Shown here piece by piece: positions 37,990 through 49,990 of a stretch of DNA of 64,000 nt (its first letter is position 1; each line of letters starts with the position of its first letter). The notes beneath the pieces were generated by a model. It saw nothing but the letters and a program-made list of their open reading frames with translations, searched no databases and was not told the origin of the DNA. The stretch comes from Cryptolaemus montrouzieri (taxonomy: Eukaryota; Arthropoda; Insecta; Coleoptera; Coccinellidae), in the NCBI GenBank assembly GCA_013387265.2, contig JABFTP020000103.1:16572001-16636000 (forward strand). Direction: 5' to 3'. The position numbers were made by a program, and so were the translations under genes.

Positions 37990-38230
37990 CTCGGCCAATC
38001 TGCTTATTGGGATCTTTGGTCGCGCGAAGGCCGCCGGCGGTGTTAATTTATTTTCGTAAAAGTGGCAGGGCGTTAATTGATGTGGCGCGCAGAGGGAGCC
38101 ACCATCGCGATATGCTAATGCACCTCCCGGAGTACCGCGCGATCTCTACCTCGCAACCAACAATTAGGATCGTATATTTACTTTTGTATCTTTAATTGTA
38201 TAATTGATTAATTGGTGGTGAAGCTATCGT
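37990..38230. promoter_or_regulatory. GC-rich noncoding block, candidate host regulatory element
   Basis: In an AT-rich setting this block has GGTCGCGCGAAGGCCGCCGG, GTGGCGCGCAG and CCCGGAGTACCGCGCGATC. It then has GTTAATTGATG, ATTGATTAATTGG and AACAATTAG, typical of homeodomain binding. It has no coding signature and no transposon ends. I infer a conserved noncoding element; only cross-species comparison could show this. Confidence 0.3.
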
Positions 38231-38794
38231 TGCGTTTTAACGTTGCAGGAGAATGCGTGCAAGGCTGAATCGAAGAGTAAAACGGTGTATCAGGTTGTTA
38301 ATAGTATGAGTCGAAAACTTCCTGACATGCAAACGTAGTTCAAGAACAATTTGACAGTTCCTTATCGTTTGTTCTGAATTTTGAAATTCGTGTAGCCTTC
38401 TTAACCCAGTTAGCCATACTCTCCGTTTGAAAGGACTGAGATTGTCAACCTAACTCGTTTCGGATGAAGTACTCGTTTCTAGATGGCGCCACCTATATAG
38501 CATAAGAAGTGATCTATTCAAACGAGTTAAAACGCACAAGCGTTGCAGACGTAGGATTTACTTGTGATTAGCCAGTGTTGAAGTTCAATAAAATCGATAG
38601 AGAGGTGGTAGATATATTCTTTAATTTTTGTAGAGTGATTTCATTTCATCTGGTAATTGATTTCAACAGAGTCCGCTGAATATTTGCATCTGCATAACCT
38701 CACTTTTTTTTTCAGATTCCGCTAAATGACGAGAGAAATATAAAAAGCTGCCTTTTCAAAAGGACAGTAGGTTTATCGACTACAGTCGACTCGA

Positions 38795-39530
38795 ATGGAA
38801 TATTTTTGTTTCCGGTACAAAGATGATCGTTTTAGACCTTTAACGTTAGCTGAAGTAATGGAAGAGATCAAATAAATTGAGAATGAGGTTCCAGAAGAAA
38901 TAGCAATTTTTCCTCCTGATAACGCCAATGTTGACTGTGATAGAGACGAAGACTCCGGAAATGAAAACACCGTCTTATTGGACAATTTACCGGAACTCAA
39001 CTCAGAGCTCCTGCTGACCTCTCTCAGAATTTGTAGAATGAAGACCAAAACTTCTGAAAACTTTCGATTACAAAGAAAGTGATGTGGATTTGGATCTTAT
39101 TCTTCAATTCTCAAACACGTTCGCCCAGTAGCATCGTAACTGGGGATATCACAAGAAATGAGCCACTTTGTTTCTTTGCTTAGTGGCTATGTACCTCTTC
39201 CATGTAAAAAGATTTTCTGGCAGAAAAGAGATGACACCTACATTAAAATGGCATATGAAGCTATATCGCGTGATATATTCCAGCATATTATGACCAAAAT
39301 TCACTGCATTGATAATACAAACCTGGATTAGAAGGACAAATATTTGAAAATGCGACTGAACTCAAATTTTTCGAGCATGCCACTATCGAAGAAAATCATA
39401 CCATAGACCAGTCAATGATACCATAGTTTGGACGTCACGGTGGAAAGTAATTCATACTTGGAAAACCTATCAGATGAGGATATAAGTTTTGGATTGGTGC
39501 TCTCCGACTATGTTATACTGGGTGATTCAC
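38795..39530 (+). pseudogene. piggyBac-type transposase N-terminal relic
   Basis: ATG 38795 opens FRPLTLAEVMEEI, then an acidic region (CDRDEDSGNENTVLL) as in PGBD-type proteins. Near 39400-39520 the words HTIDQSMIP, FGRHGGK, FILGKPIR and YKFWIGAL appear in order across stops and shifts. They match the piggyBac core EQSMIPFKGR...FIRGKPIRFGYK. The catalytic Asp region downstream is missing, as the sequence runs into an unrelated repeat at about 39520. PiggyBac proteins cut and paste DNA at TTAA. No TTAA-flanked ends were found. Confidence 0.82.
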
Positions 39531-40005
39531 CAGTGGCGTGGCGCTCTGTAGCTCGTACACTCTTGAAGATTTCATTTTTGTTCGAATGGTATTGTATTTA
39601 GAGAGCAATTGATTTTGAAGTAAATAGGGTGTCCCAATTTTCTATAAAAAAATCTTGGGAGGTTTTTCCAGATTGGAAGACCACTTTTTTGTTGAAGATT
39701 CAAGAGCGTCCTGAACTCTGCTATAATGCCTTTGAGTAATGAGTTTGTTGGAGAATAGTTTCATCACAATATTTTTTTTTCGTAAAAATTCAAGAAAATA
39801 GGCTCTCACATCATCGCATGCTCCTTCGGACAGAGATGATGAATACTTTTTTCCTTTCGTTTTCTTATTGCCCAAGGATAGCTTCATTGATGAATTGAAA
39901 TAGATTATACTCATTTCATACAGGAGTGGCTCAACAAAATTATTGAATATTTTAATTTTGAAAATACCATATCTTGATTCTTTCAAATGGAACATCCTGT
40001 ATTTT
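39520..40005. repeat. unnamed repeat bounded by GGTGTCCC / GGAACATCC-type motifs
   Basis: A TAGGGTGTCCCAATTTTC motif at 39628 faces an AATGGAACATCCTGTATTTT motif ending at about 40007. These are imperfect inverted ends. Between them is a 117-codon minus-strand frame (39642-39995) rich in Lys, Ser and Phe without a recognised domain. The arrangement resembles a small non-autonomous DNA element. Confidence 0.35.
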
Positions 40006-40009
40006 ATTA

Positions 40010-41950
40010 TTCATGTCAACCCATAAAATATTGTGCCATACTTTTGCAGAAGTAAACTTATCTTTATCTTCGACCATTTTCGAAATAAGAAAAATAAACT
40101 AAAATAATAAAATCAAAGGTTGCCAGAGAAGAGTTTATTAGTACATATCATTATACTTGATCAGAGAAATAGAGATATTTTAAGGTAGTCGTGTATGAAT
40201 TACGATAATACGAAATTATTCGAATGTTGATTTAGTTCTCTACGAATGGAAACTTCCATTCAAATTTCAACAAACTTGAGATAGTTAGATTGAAAAAAAA
40301 AGTAAAGTTGTAGAACCACCAGTACGGTACTGTAGTGCAAAAGCAATAGCCAATGAGTATACTCATCTTCATATGCCTGAACTGGCTCATAAACAACATC
40401 GCGAGATTCTTTCAACTACCTTTCAATGAAATTCCACAGTCATTTCGAATTTGTATGGCATCAAGACGAATAGTTACGAGAAAGTTAATTTCCATCTCAA
40501 GAAACGATTTCGAAGCGTCCGGAATTTCATTTAATTTTACGTGAACGGTTCCCTTGTCTTGCATAAATAACGGAAATGCGTTCATAAACTTACCTACCGG
40601 TTAATATAAATCATCAAAGATATGTAGTGGGGGCTATTTAGTTAAACATCTGAAATGACAGCTCATTTTCATCACTACCTAAAACTATTTATAAAGTTAT
40701 GCATCTATTAGAAAATTGTTGAAAGTTATTCTAAACTGAATGAAAGTATTTGAATTTTAGTATTTACCGATTCGATTTTGTTTCTCCTTAGTTCATATGG
40801 GTTATATAGTCGATGGTAATACTACATATAGGGTGTTCCATCTCAAACGAGCCATTCTGTATATTTCTTTTACCATAGTGAATAGAAAAATTTGCGTAAA
40901 CACAACAAATGATTTTGTTTGGTGGATATCTTTTGACGTGTACTGAAGGCTTTACTACTAAATCCCCGAGAGGGTTCTGTTTCAATGTCTTTTGAAGCCC
41001 ATTCAACAAACTACAACAATATTGAAACGAGTTTATTGTTTAATCACATTCATAATAGGAATAAATTGAACCGAATGATTTCATATCAAATGTTCAAATT
41101 TTTCTTCATTTACTTACATGCAATAATACGATCTTGAATGAAAAACGTCCCTAACACGGCATATTTGTAGCTATTGGATAGCACTCATCTGAAATTTGCT
41201 AGTGTAGATTGTCCATATTCTCAGACTCAGTAACAAAAAACAAGGTGTCCTAGCAAGATACTCCTTAGTACCTCTTCTTCTCTTCCAATGACTAGGATAT
41301 TGCAAATTGAGGAGTTGGCAAATTGGTGCGGCGTAGGAACGAGGATCTCCTGGAAATACAATTGTTGTTGAACTAGTAAAGGATCGTTTTCTATTTCTTC
41401 TGTTATCGATAGATCAATAGCATTTTTCAGCATATTGGGAAAAAAAATCAGATGAACATCTTGTTTCTAAGAATTGATTGAAATATTGAATCGAAGCAAA
41501 TGACATAGCTTAGGAGAATCTTCCTCATTATAGGAAAAAATTGCAACTGAAAGAAAACAATAAACTCTTTTTAAGGTTATTGCAATTTGTAGAAAGTTCT
41601 TTCAAGAAATATTACAGCAAAACTTTCCTTCCTTATCGTCTAAAATCTCAGGTAAGTAAACTTAAGCTGGCGCTATTCGTTCAATGCTTTTCTTCAAATC
41701 AAATATTGATTTGTTTTCCTTTTTCGATAATATTGAAAATATTCGAGATGAATGTTTTCTTCCGATAAAGATTCGTCAAAATGACCTTTCTCAAACAACG
41801 TAATGGAGAGGTTTTGAGGATATTCTAAATGAAGTTTTGCTCGACTGCTTTGTCTTATTCAATTTTAGGGCATTAAAGTGCCTCCTCTTTATGAAATTTC
41901 TCGTTGAAGCCTCAAATATGCGTACCAGGTATGTAGATCACACCCTTCTG
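40010..41950. other. unassigned 1.9-kb stretch
   Basis: No recognised gene. At about 40828 an AGGGTGTTCCATCTCAAACG motif resembles the edge of a repeat. Frames 40788-41009 and 41227-41433 on the minus strand lack motifs. Confidence 0.3.
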
Positions 41951-41956
41951 ATCCCA

Positions 41957-42440
41957 TCAAATACAGAGCTTTCGTCCATAGCGATTTGGTCTTGCAGTCG
42001 ATGTTGCTGATTTGCCTGGAGTTACCCATGATCTTTTACATTTGGGATTCTCGAAATATATCCACTTTTCATCGCCAGTCACGATTCGATGGAGAAATGA
42101 CTTTCTTCCATACCTGGCGAGTAGTATTTCGCAAATGGTTTTCAGATTTTCATGCTGTCTCTTATTCAGTTCATGTCGAACCCGTTTTTCCATCTTCTGG
42201 ATCTTTGCCATAACGTATGGAGACGGCTTCTCGTGTAACATTTAATTGATCCGCCAGTTGTTTTTGAGTTTGAGCATCATCCTCATCCAACAGCGCTTGC
42301 AATTCGTTGTCTTCAAACTTTTTGGGTGGTTTTCCTCGTTCTTCGTTTCTCACGTCGAAAACGTGAAATTTTTGAATTTTTAAAACCGCTCATTTTCCAT
42401 CAGACAAATATTTTGAACTCATGATAGTACACGTTTCATA
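41957..42440 (-). pseudogene. mariner (Hsmar2/irritans-like) transposase relic, main part
   Basis: The minus strand reads FDVRNEERGKPPKKFEDNEL, QALLDEDDAQTQKQLADQLN and VTREAVSIR (helix-turn-helix). KIQKM...RHELNKRQ and TICEILLARYGRKSFLHRIV follow. TGDEKWIYFENPKCKRSWV carries the first catalytic Asp. It ends near 41950, before the second Asp. The N-terminal piece expected next to it is instead on the opposite strand at 42469-42590, so the locus is rearranged. Confidence 0.87.
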
Positions 42441-42468
42441 CAGCAGCATAGTGTATATTAGAGTTAAA

Positions 42469-42590
42469 GATGTCGAATTTTGTGCCTGAAAACTACGATT
42501 TGCGTACAACATTGTTTTTCTGTTATTATTTGAAGAAAACTGCTGCAGAATCGCATCGAATTTTTGTCGAAGCTTACAATGGGAATTTGT
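42469..42590 (+). pseudogene. mariner transposase N-terminal piece, inverted relative to the main part
   Basis: ATG 42469 opens MSNFVPENYDLRTTLFFCYY followed by LKKTAAESHRIFVEAYNGN. The LKKTAAESHRI motif is the N-terminal helix-turn-helix of the same mariner group as 41957-42440. The two pieces are head to head, which points to an inversion of the N-terminal segment or to two separate broken copies. Confidence 0.75.
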
Positions 42591-42599
42591 AAGGACTTG

Positions 42600-44110
42600 T
42601 GAGGGTGCCTCCTGTGTGGAAAAAGAAGAGAATAGTTTTCTGAAGCTGCCTTAGAATCGTACCCATTCTGAACGTAGTATTCCAATGAGGCCACCACATG
42701 TTTGGTGTTTGCACAAACGTGACCACAATCACTGAAGATAAACGCGGCATTCTCAGGCTTGGCGAACATGCAAGTGTATTTCGGAACAAAAGCAGACAAA
42801 CACCTATTCACACGTTTTTGTCGGTAGTTTGGTATTTGCTAATAGCCGTTGCTTGCTAAGCATATGAAGCAACCTAATGAGTCAAATTTTTCATTGTTTT
42901 CAAAATTGATCAACATTTTTCAATGGAAATGTTCTTCCAGTTAATTATTTGTAAATCAACAATGTGTATGGAATAATGAAATAGTTGTGACATTTATTGT
43001 TGTGGGCATTTAATTGAAAACATTTTCGATGTTTTATGTAAATTCGCATTAGCATACTAGCATACATTCTTTCATTTCTGGAAAAATTCAAACTTCAGGC
43101 GTAAATTTGTCAAGCATGTTATATGTGTTTGAAAAGGAAAGAAACCTATTATTCCAAATTCGCTTATTGTTTGGATTAGATTAGATTCACCAATGTATTT
43201 TACTCGATAATCGAGAACGGAGATAAGCGTATTTGCAATATTTCACATAGCTGTCGTACTACAATATCGAAAATGGACACCCTGTACATAAACTTTCTTT
43301 ATAATTTTAATAATTATTTTATACTCATTTGCATGAAATGAAATTCTGAAACGTAATTATTATTTTACTCAACGTAAAATAATCGTAAATGATAATTGGA
43401 TAGATAATATTAAAATTAATTTTAGATGAAAGAAGTTAATGCTTGTAATTGGTATGTAGTAATTTGCTTTTAATTTAAGTAATTCTTCAAAGCTCGAAAG
43501 TTTAATGTTGAATTATTTCTACTAGCAAAATATTTTGGAGAAAAACCCACACGAAATAAACCTAGTGTCCATTTCATGCACGTATAAATCACCCTTTTCT
43601 CAGCTATTGTTCATAGTTATAGCATATTTGAGAATTGAGTGCAAAATTTGATAAGATAGTGTGAAAATTCTAGCATAATATACAAAATCTTTTCAACTCC
43701 GAATCTATCAAAGATAGGTACAAGAACACCCAATACATTTCAACAGATGTTAAAATTGTCTCTCATTTGCAGTCATTAAATACAGGATGTGAGATCGAAA
43801 TAAGGAAAATAATGTTTGAACCTTAGCAAAATTTGACATCCATCAGAGAATACCTTGTACAGCTGTATCAACATTTACTTATCATTCATTGATAGTTAGG
43901 TTTATGAGAATAGTTTACTATTAAAGTTGAAATTTCAACACGATTCAGGAGATGTTAGAAAGAAAGTAATATTTTTTCATAAAAACTTATTTTGGGTATG
44001 CTCGTTCAAAAGCTATGAGAAACATAGTGCGTTCCATTAAAAAAACAGTTATTTGATATATCTCTGTGATGGGACACCCTGTTTATTTGAAAGGAACTTT
44101 AGGACAGCGA
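42600..44110. other. unassigned 1.5-kb stretch
   Basis: No recognised gene. GGACACCCTG-type motifs lie at about 43273 and 44075 and an ATACAGGATG motif at about 43782; these are possible repeat edges. Confidence 0.3.
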
Positions 44111-44129
44111 ATCAGCATCTATATTTTTC

Positions 44130-44830
44130 TATATACAGGGTTTGTTAATGAAGTGATGAATCTGGCAACGTAGATTCCTATCCGACAACGCGTGAGACGA
44201 GAGGGTTTCAACAGAGTCAGGTGCACATCTGATATGCTTCCAGTATAATTTTGAACTCGCTACAGCCATTTGTTTGTCCACAGCGTTAGTTTTCGAGAAA
44301 CAGTTTCACATTTTCCGTGGTTCAAGCGTTCTCAGGAGGAAGAGAGTCGATTGAAGATGAACCACGAAGCGGAAGACCTGCAAGTGCAGACACCGATTGA
44401 AATGTCAATAGTGTCCGGGTTCCTAAGCGTTCAGATCGATGAATAGCAGTCCGAATGAATACTTTCAATAAGAATCTTTCGCGTGGGACCAAACATCAAA
44501 AACACTTAGATGTTGCATCACGACAATGCGCCATGTCACGCTGAAATCTGAATTTTGGAGTTTTTAGCAAGTAATTCCTGTGGCACCCTTGAGTCCCTGT
44601 GACTTTTTTTCCTTTTCAAGAATTAAAAATCATCTCAAAGGAACTTATTTTGGTACATTGGTATATAGTATTTGAGTTACAACAATACCAGGATGATTGC
44701 AAGAACCGACTCTATCTTATTGAAAAAATATCACTTTATACTTCATTCAAACACCTCGTATACTTCTTCAAAATATTGAACAGCAGTAAAGTTATGGATC
44801 GATTACGCACCGAATGAAAATTGGATATAT
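44130..44830 (+). pseudogene. mariner relic with a large internal deletion
   Basis: The sequence opens with a TACAGGGTTTGTTAATGAAG end-like motif. Near 44330-44400 it reads GGRESIEDEPRSGRPASADT, the mariner linker. It continues with VRVPKRSDR and IAVRMNT, then jumps to a decayed LHHDNAPCHA-like stretch near 44515, the second catalytic block. PVTFFPFQELKIISKE is what remains of the third block. The end near 44755-44760 reads ACACCTCGTA, similar to the terminal motif of the element at 36.5 kb. The entire first catalytic block is gone. Confidence 0.7.
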
Positions 44831-44929
44831 TACCAGCGACCCACTGTTCAAACACCCATTTCGTTACGAACGATTTCGAGATGTGCAATAATAATTTTTA
44901 ATAATGATGAGATTATAATCAAAATGAAA

Positions 44930-46120
44930 CTATAGGCTGTCGTTTCTCGTAAGGTTTTTCGACTGCATTATGTTTTTGTTCTTCCGAAACCATATATTCA
45001 CGCCTATGAGTAATCCCATCATCAGAATATTTTTCAAACGTCTTTCTCGCAATCGACTCCAGTTCTCGTTGCGAATTCCCTATTATGATTCGAAACGGGT
45101 ACCTCGAAGTGGCCGTTTGAGTTTAGGAAAAGGAAAAAGTCGACCGGAGCCATATCAGGTGAATACGGTGGTTGTTCGATGTTAGTTTTTTGTCAAAAAT
45201 TTATTCACAATGATAGTCTTGTGAGATAGTGCATTATCTTGGTACAAAATCAATGAGTTTGCTATCCACAAATCAGGCTTTTTTCGACTAATCTGTTTTC
45301 CCAAACGCCGCATAACGCTCAAGTAATATTTTTTATTAACCGTATGTCCAATGGCAAGAAATCCGAGTGCCCTACACCATGATGATCACAGTCAAGATTA
45401 GTTTGTCCTTTGATCGACTTGGTGCCATTCCGCAGCTTTTTGACCGGTTTGCATCTCAAACTCATAAACTGATGTCGCATCACCAGTTGCAATGCGTTTT
45501 ATGATTATGGGGTCGGAATTGACTATTTCTAGCATCTCTTGAGCGACCTTTATAATTTTTTGGGGAAATTCACGCCTTTTGAAACAAGTTGAGGGGCAAC
45601 GCGTTTTGTGCCCAAAAAATCGTTTAGAATGCTACAAATTGATCCGTGAGACACAGCAAGTTCATTGTCTATCTCTTTTAAATTCAAATGACGATTTTCA
45701 ATTATTATTTCCCCACTTTATCGATGTTAACTTCAGTTTAAGATGTTGATGGCCGACCACAGCTTGTAAAATCTTCCACCATATCCCGATCGCAGTTAAA
45801 TGCACTATACCACTCAAATGCACTCGTTTTTGATGAAGTCAATTCACCGTAAGCCTTCAGTAACATTTTCAGCGATTCGGAACAGGAAATTCGATTTGCA
45901 ATGAAAAATTTGAGAAAATTCTTTGTTCGATATTTTTCCATTGTAAAAATCGCAAACACACTTGTGAGATCTGACAAAATCGAGCACAGTAAACAAAATA
46001 AATGACACATCGAGTTCAAACTCTGCGTTAGTATAGAAAACAGACAACAAAAATGTTGACGATCGTTTTGTGCAGATTTTCTGAATAATAATTCCCGGTA
46101 CATTTTTGACAGAATATATA
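44930..46120 (-). pseudogene. mariner relic, family B copy 2 (SETMAR-like mariner)
   Basis: The leader from about 46115 to the ATG at 45940-45942 matches the leader of the 9.7-kb copy over about 170 bases. The coding relic reads MEKYRTKNFLKFFIANRISC, the linker FEWYSAFNCDRDMVEDF and GRPSTS. ENRHLNLKEIDNELAVSHGS (helix-turn-helix) follows near 45690, then a VMRHQFMSLRCK remnant of the first Asp block. GVGHSDFLP and EQPPYSPDMAPVDFFLFL (about 45180-45125) follow, the latter keeping the third catalytic Asp. It has many stops. It is the only family-B copy here that reaches the C-terminal part. Confidence 0.85.
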
Positions 46121-46735
46121 CAGTAAATTGCATAGTTAAGAATCATTAGGTCTGATGATATTCGAAAAACCTGATAACATATTTACATTGAAATTATTAA
46201 CGTTGATCTGAATACGAGATTCAAGAGGGTATTGCAAATTGGCGGAGGCGCCAGAACAAATTTCTATCGACGCTAAGCAAAATTGTTTGAATACAGAATA
46301 CATTCTCTGAAGTGTTTATAAGTATAAATTTGAGAGTTGGTAAACATGTAATGATTGCAAAACTTATTTGTAAATACACTGGACAAATGAGATCACTCTT
46401 TTACATATATATAATCTTAATCGTATAAATGTTTACCCGTCAATTTTGAGATGAATACTCAACCATGAGCATGGATCAAATATGAACTATACCTTTCATT
46501 AACCCGGCAACAGATATGTTATTGAAAGTTACGTTTTCGGTCAAGAGGGATCTGGTAGACCCCAAATTAAATGGCATCAGTCTTATATGAAGATTCATGT
46601 ATTCTTATTCTTTTTTTGGAAAATAAAATTAGTAATATTGTTCGTTTACTATAATCACGTGTATAAATATTGAAGTTATCTCTAAAGCATAAAAAGAAAT
46701 AACTACTAATTATCTCCACAAACTGGTGCATATTC
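46121..46735. other. unassigned stretch
   Basis: Nothing recognised; AT-rich, with no long frame. Confidence 0.3.
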
Positions 46736-46739
46736 AATT

Positions 46740-47720
46740 CTTTTTTTATGCGTGCTTCTCAAGAATAGGCGAACCTGTTACACCACATGAGTAGGCGCTT
46801 GGGAAGAATAGAGGTCTGTTTACTCGTTTCTCGAAGAAGGCCAAATTGTAGGATGTTGGGAAGATGTTGGACGTAAGCGAGTTCCACAGCTCACCGGCCC
46901 TGTGAACGAAGGAATTCTTATAGACAGAGGTGCAAGGGGTCGTTAAATGTACCGCCATATGTTGAAAATTCCTTGCCAGCCTAGTGTTGCGACAAAACAT
47001 GAGTTTTCCCGGAACAAGGTCTTTCAGCTCCTTGGAGCATCTTCCGAGGAAGTATCTTTGAACAGGGAAAGGTCAGCAACTTGTCTTCTGAGAGCCAGCG
47101 GTTGGAGATCGCGGGTGATCTCCGGGTGGTCGATGAGGCACACTATCCTACATCCGCAATGAATATTTGGGCGCAGATCCCCATATATGGAACAATATTC
47201 CAAAGCAGGTCGAATCTGCGCCTTATACTAAGTTTCGCTGATGCCGACTTAGCTATTGCTGATACATGTTCAATATATTAAAACTAGGAGTTGACCGTTA
47301 TTCCGAGAAGGTGCATCGAATCTTTGGAGGCAATTTGTTGGCCTTGCATTATTAGAGGATGTTCCAAAGCGGGGACCTTTATGGAAAACGTAGTTGCTCA
47401 TCTGGTACAACTGACCCCACTCAGATATCCTCTGTTGACATCTCTGATGCTGAGATTTCGCAGCTGTAATCGACCGAATATCTTGTTCTCTGTAGATGAC
47501 AGAAGATCGTTTATCTGCAACAGAAACAAGGTTGGCGAAAGAATGGATCCTTCGGGTACTCCTGCTTGCAACTGGAAACAATCAGATAATATACCGTCGA
47601 CCAAAACTTGTATTTTCGGTATCTTTCGGGAAGCCCATATGCAGCATGTTTATTCAAGAACGCTCATGCCAAACCCTATAGAAGGCACCACTTTGCGCTT
47701 CGAACGTAAAACATCATAAT
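46740..47720 (-). pseudogene. LINE relic (family C, copy 2): reverse transcriptase C-terminal half
   Basis: The minus strand reads CFQLQAGVPEGSILSPTLFL with LQINDLL (about 47580-47500), the palm motif before the active site. The YADD box that should follow is deleted or decayed (KIFGRLQLRNL). After a gap come RPALEYCSIYGD, the block VADLSLF, and a 84-codon frame (46746-47000) that begins FCRNTRLARNFQHMAVHLTT. That frame continues with FVHRAGELWNSLTSNIFPTS, the usual C-terminal end of jockey- or R1-like elements. Shared landmarks place it in the same family as 18.9-19.5 kb. The copy is 5'-truncated and frameshifted. Confidence 0.85.
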
Positions 47721-47739
47721 GAGAATCGAAATTATCATT

Positions 47740-48270
47740 TCTTATTACGGTGTGAATATATATTATTTCATGTAGAGGTCATGAGTCGGTCACGTAATCT
47801 TGTTACCACATTTTCTTTCGATTCTTTTCTTCCCTTTTCGCGATATGCTTCGAGAATTACACCATCCGTCGTCTGGATACGGGCATAAACATAATTTTAT
47901 TGTGAGCAATTACAAGGTCCCTTCGCTTCTTCTTATAGCGCGCCATAAAGTGAATTTACTGCGAAACTAATTCGATTTGTTTTCATAGGTGGTCGGCTAA
48001 TGCAAATTTAGTTCAGGAACGCAGGACATAGCGTTTATTACACCACTTAATTATCGAGTTTCTTTTTTCGAGAATAACTCTCTAGGTTTTTTTTGGTATC
48101 TAATCCGTTTACCGCATAACCTTCAATGTGAATGCCTGATTATATTAGTTTTTACGGAAATATGGATGAATGCTTTGTGTAAAGTTGAAGTGGAATTCAT
48201 GTTCGGTAATTTAAATGCGTATACGCTTGTGGCAATCTAGAAATTATAACGTCCGGCTTTTTACTTTGGG
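47740..48270. promoter_or_regulatory. noncoding block with clustered homeodomain- and POU-like sites, candidate enhancer
   Basis: The block is free of transposon signatures. It contains CGGTCACGTAATC, TTCGCGATATGC, ATAGCGCGCCATAAAGTG (CCATAAA, a Hox/Caudal-like site), GCGAAACTAATTCG and GGCTAATGCAAATTTAG (ATGCAAAT is the POU octamer), then TTAATTATCGAG. The composition is less AT-rich than its surroundings. It is only a candidate. Confidence 0.3.
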
Positions 48271-48309
48271 TCATATAAAAGTGTTTCGTACTTTATGCAT
48301 TTATGGTAA

Positions 48310-49990
48310 AAAATGAGTATTTTCAGCTTTCTCTCTTTTGTTCTTTCATCGACCTTATCAGTGGAAGAGAAAGAAATGGCTCGTTTTCGAGTTTTATTTG
48401 TGTTTCGTACTCAAAAAAATGATAACGATAGAGAAGATGAAATAGATCAGGCATGGGAAAAGTTCAAAGCGACAATAAAAGAAGCAGTAGCTCAAATATA
48501 CCAAAGAAAGTAAAGAATATAAAGGCAAAGCTAAAGTTGAGAACATAAAGAATACTTTAAAGAGAGAAAATTAAGGAAATAATGAAAACAGAAAGTTAAC
48601 TTTAAAGTGACGAATGACGAATATTGATAAACATATCGAAGATTTGGGGACACCAAAGTAGTACTCCTCACCATTTTGCAAAGACAAGGAAGGAAATTGC
48701 TATGAAGAAGAAACCTCAAGTAGATGCCAACAGTATTTTGAAGAATAGCTAAATAATGATGTAAATGGTGTGAAAGAAGTTGAAACGCAAACACCATATG
48801 TGGAATTAATTGATGGGCCAAGAAGAAAGGAAATTGGGGAAATGGTTGCAGTTGGGAAGAATAATGAGAGGGCTTGTTAAAAAGGAATAAGAGCAGAGAA
48901 TTTAAAGTTTGGAGGAAATATAAGGATAAATGAAATATATAGCATGATAACAAAGAGAGTGTTGCAGCAGTAGAGAACTTGTAAGGTAGTGCCAATGCTG
49001 ATAAAAAGCAGACTAGAAATTTATGCAAAATGGTTCTGAGGGGATTATCAATGTGATATCAGAAATTGTGTGCTCAAACGTTGAGTATGGAGTTAGTATA
49101 TAGTTTGTATTTTGACTTTATACAGGCCTATGATACGGTTTTGAGAAATATGATAATGAATATGTCGAAAAAATTCAAAGTGCCTGGTGAATTAATAGCA
49201 TTGATGAATTGAGAAAAATATTTGAAGTTAAGAGAGGTTAGCGCAGGGAGATCCTTCATCCTCGATGGTGTTCAATTTGATCATGAGAAAAATAATACGT
49301 GATAGTGGAATTAAAAAAGAAGGTTCAATTCTTGAAAATGCAAATGACGTAATGATTATGGCAAGAAATAGAACAGAATATTAGGGAAGAATTGATAACG
49401 AAACCTAAATTTTTGGACTGTGCTTCAATGAAGAAAATAGTTAATTCTTAAAGCTGGGTTGCAATAAGGTTGACCATGAAAATCCAAAAGTTCAAACTAA
49501 GAAGGAAGAATGAAATTTGAAAAAGTTAAAAGTTTTTATATTTCTGGATTTTAATAGATACCATATTTGATAAGGACGAAAAGAGAAATTGTTGAAAACC
49601 AAAGGGCTATGAAAGTGCTGATGCTTTGAACAGTTTGATAAGGTGCAAAGGCAAATAAAAATTCATAAGACTATTTAAAGGCCAACTGTTATTCACGCGG
49701 CTGATAACTTTGGCAAGTGTCTGGTGGAAATAAATATCTCTGGTTTTCAGAGAACTGAAAATGGACTAGGTATGAGAAAGACGTACAAATGGAAGTATAT
49801 ACGAATTATTTCATGAAGAAGTCATATCGAGCGACATAAGATGGAGAAGTTTGCAATGGTTAGGATTGAAGAAAAAAGGTAGGTGGTAAACTATTTACAG
49901 AAAACACCGGTGGCAATAAAAGAGGACAACCGAGAAGGTAGTGTAGGAAAGAATGATAAAGAACTGAGTGGTAATAGCGGCCCATTGAAG
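48310..49990 (+). pseudogene. RTE-like non-LTR retrotransposon relic
   Basis: In order on the plus strand are EIDQAWEKFKATIKEAV near 48440, CQQYFEE near 48730 and a PYVELIDGPRRKEIGEMV block near 48795-48850. GIRAENLKFGGN (target G-I-P-A-E-L-L-K-x-G-G) follows near 48880-48920. Then come FDFIQAYDTVLRNMI with the first catalytic Asp (about 49110), a VFNLIMRKIIRDSGI block and ENANDVMIMARNR near 49335-49370 (YADD decayed to NAND). A KRGQPRR-type tail lies near 49920. This order matches RTE-clade elements. Stops and shifts are frequent, so it is old. A 165-codon frame on the opposite strand (48531-49028) is a shadow. Confidence 0.75.

Noticed and set aside
42464..42811. 115-codon minus-strand frame
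   Set aside because: Overlaps the plus-strand mariner N-terminal piece and has no family motif.
47291..47719. 142-codon plus-strand frame
   Set aside because: Shadow of the minus-strand LINE; the VPEGSILSP motif is on the other strand.
48531..49028. 165-codon minus-strand frame, the longest non-repeat frame near 48.5 kb
   Set aside because: It is Leu/Phe/Ser-rich and lies opposite the RTE-like relic, whose plus-strand motifs are clear. A shadow of A-rich coding DNA.
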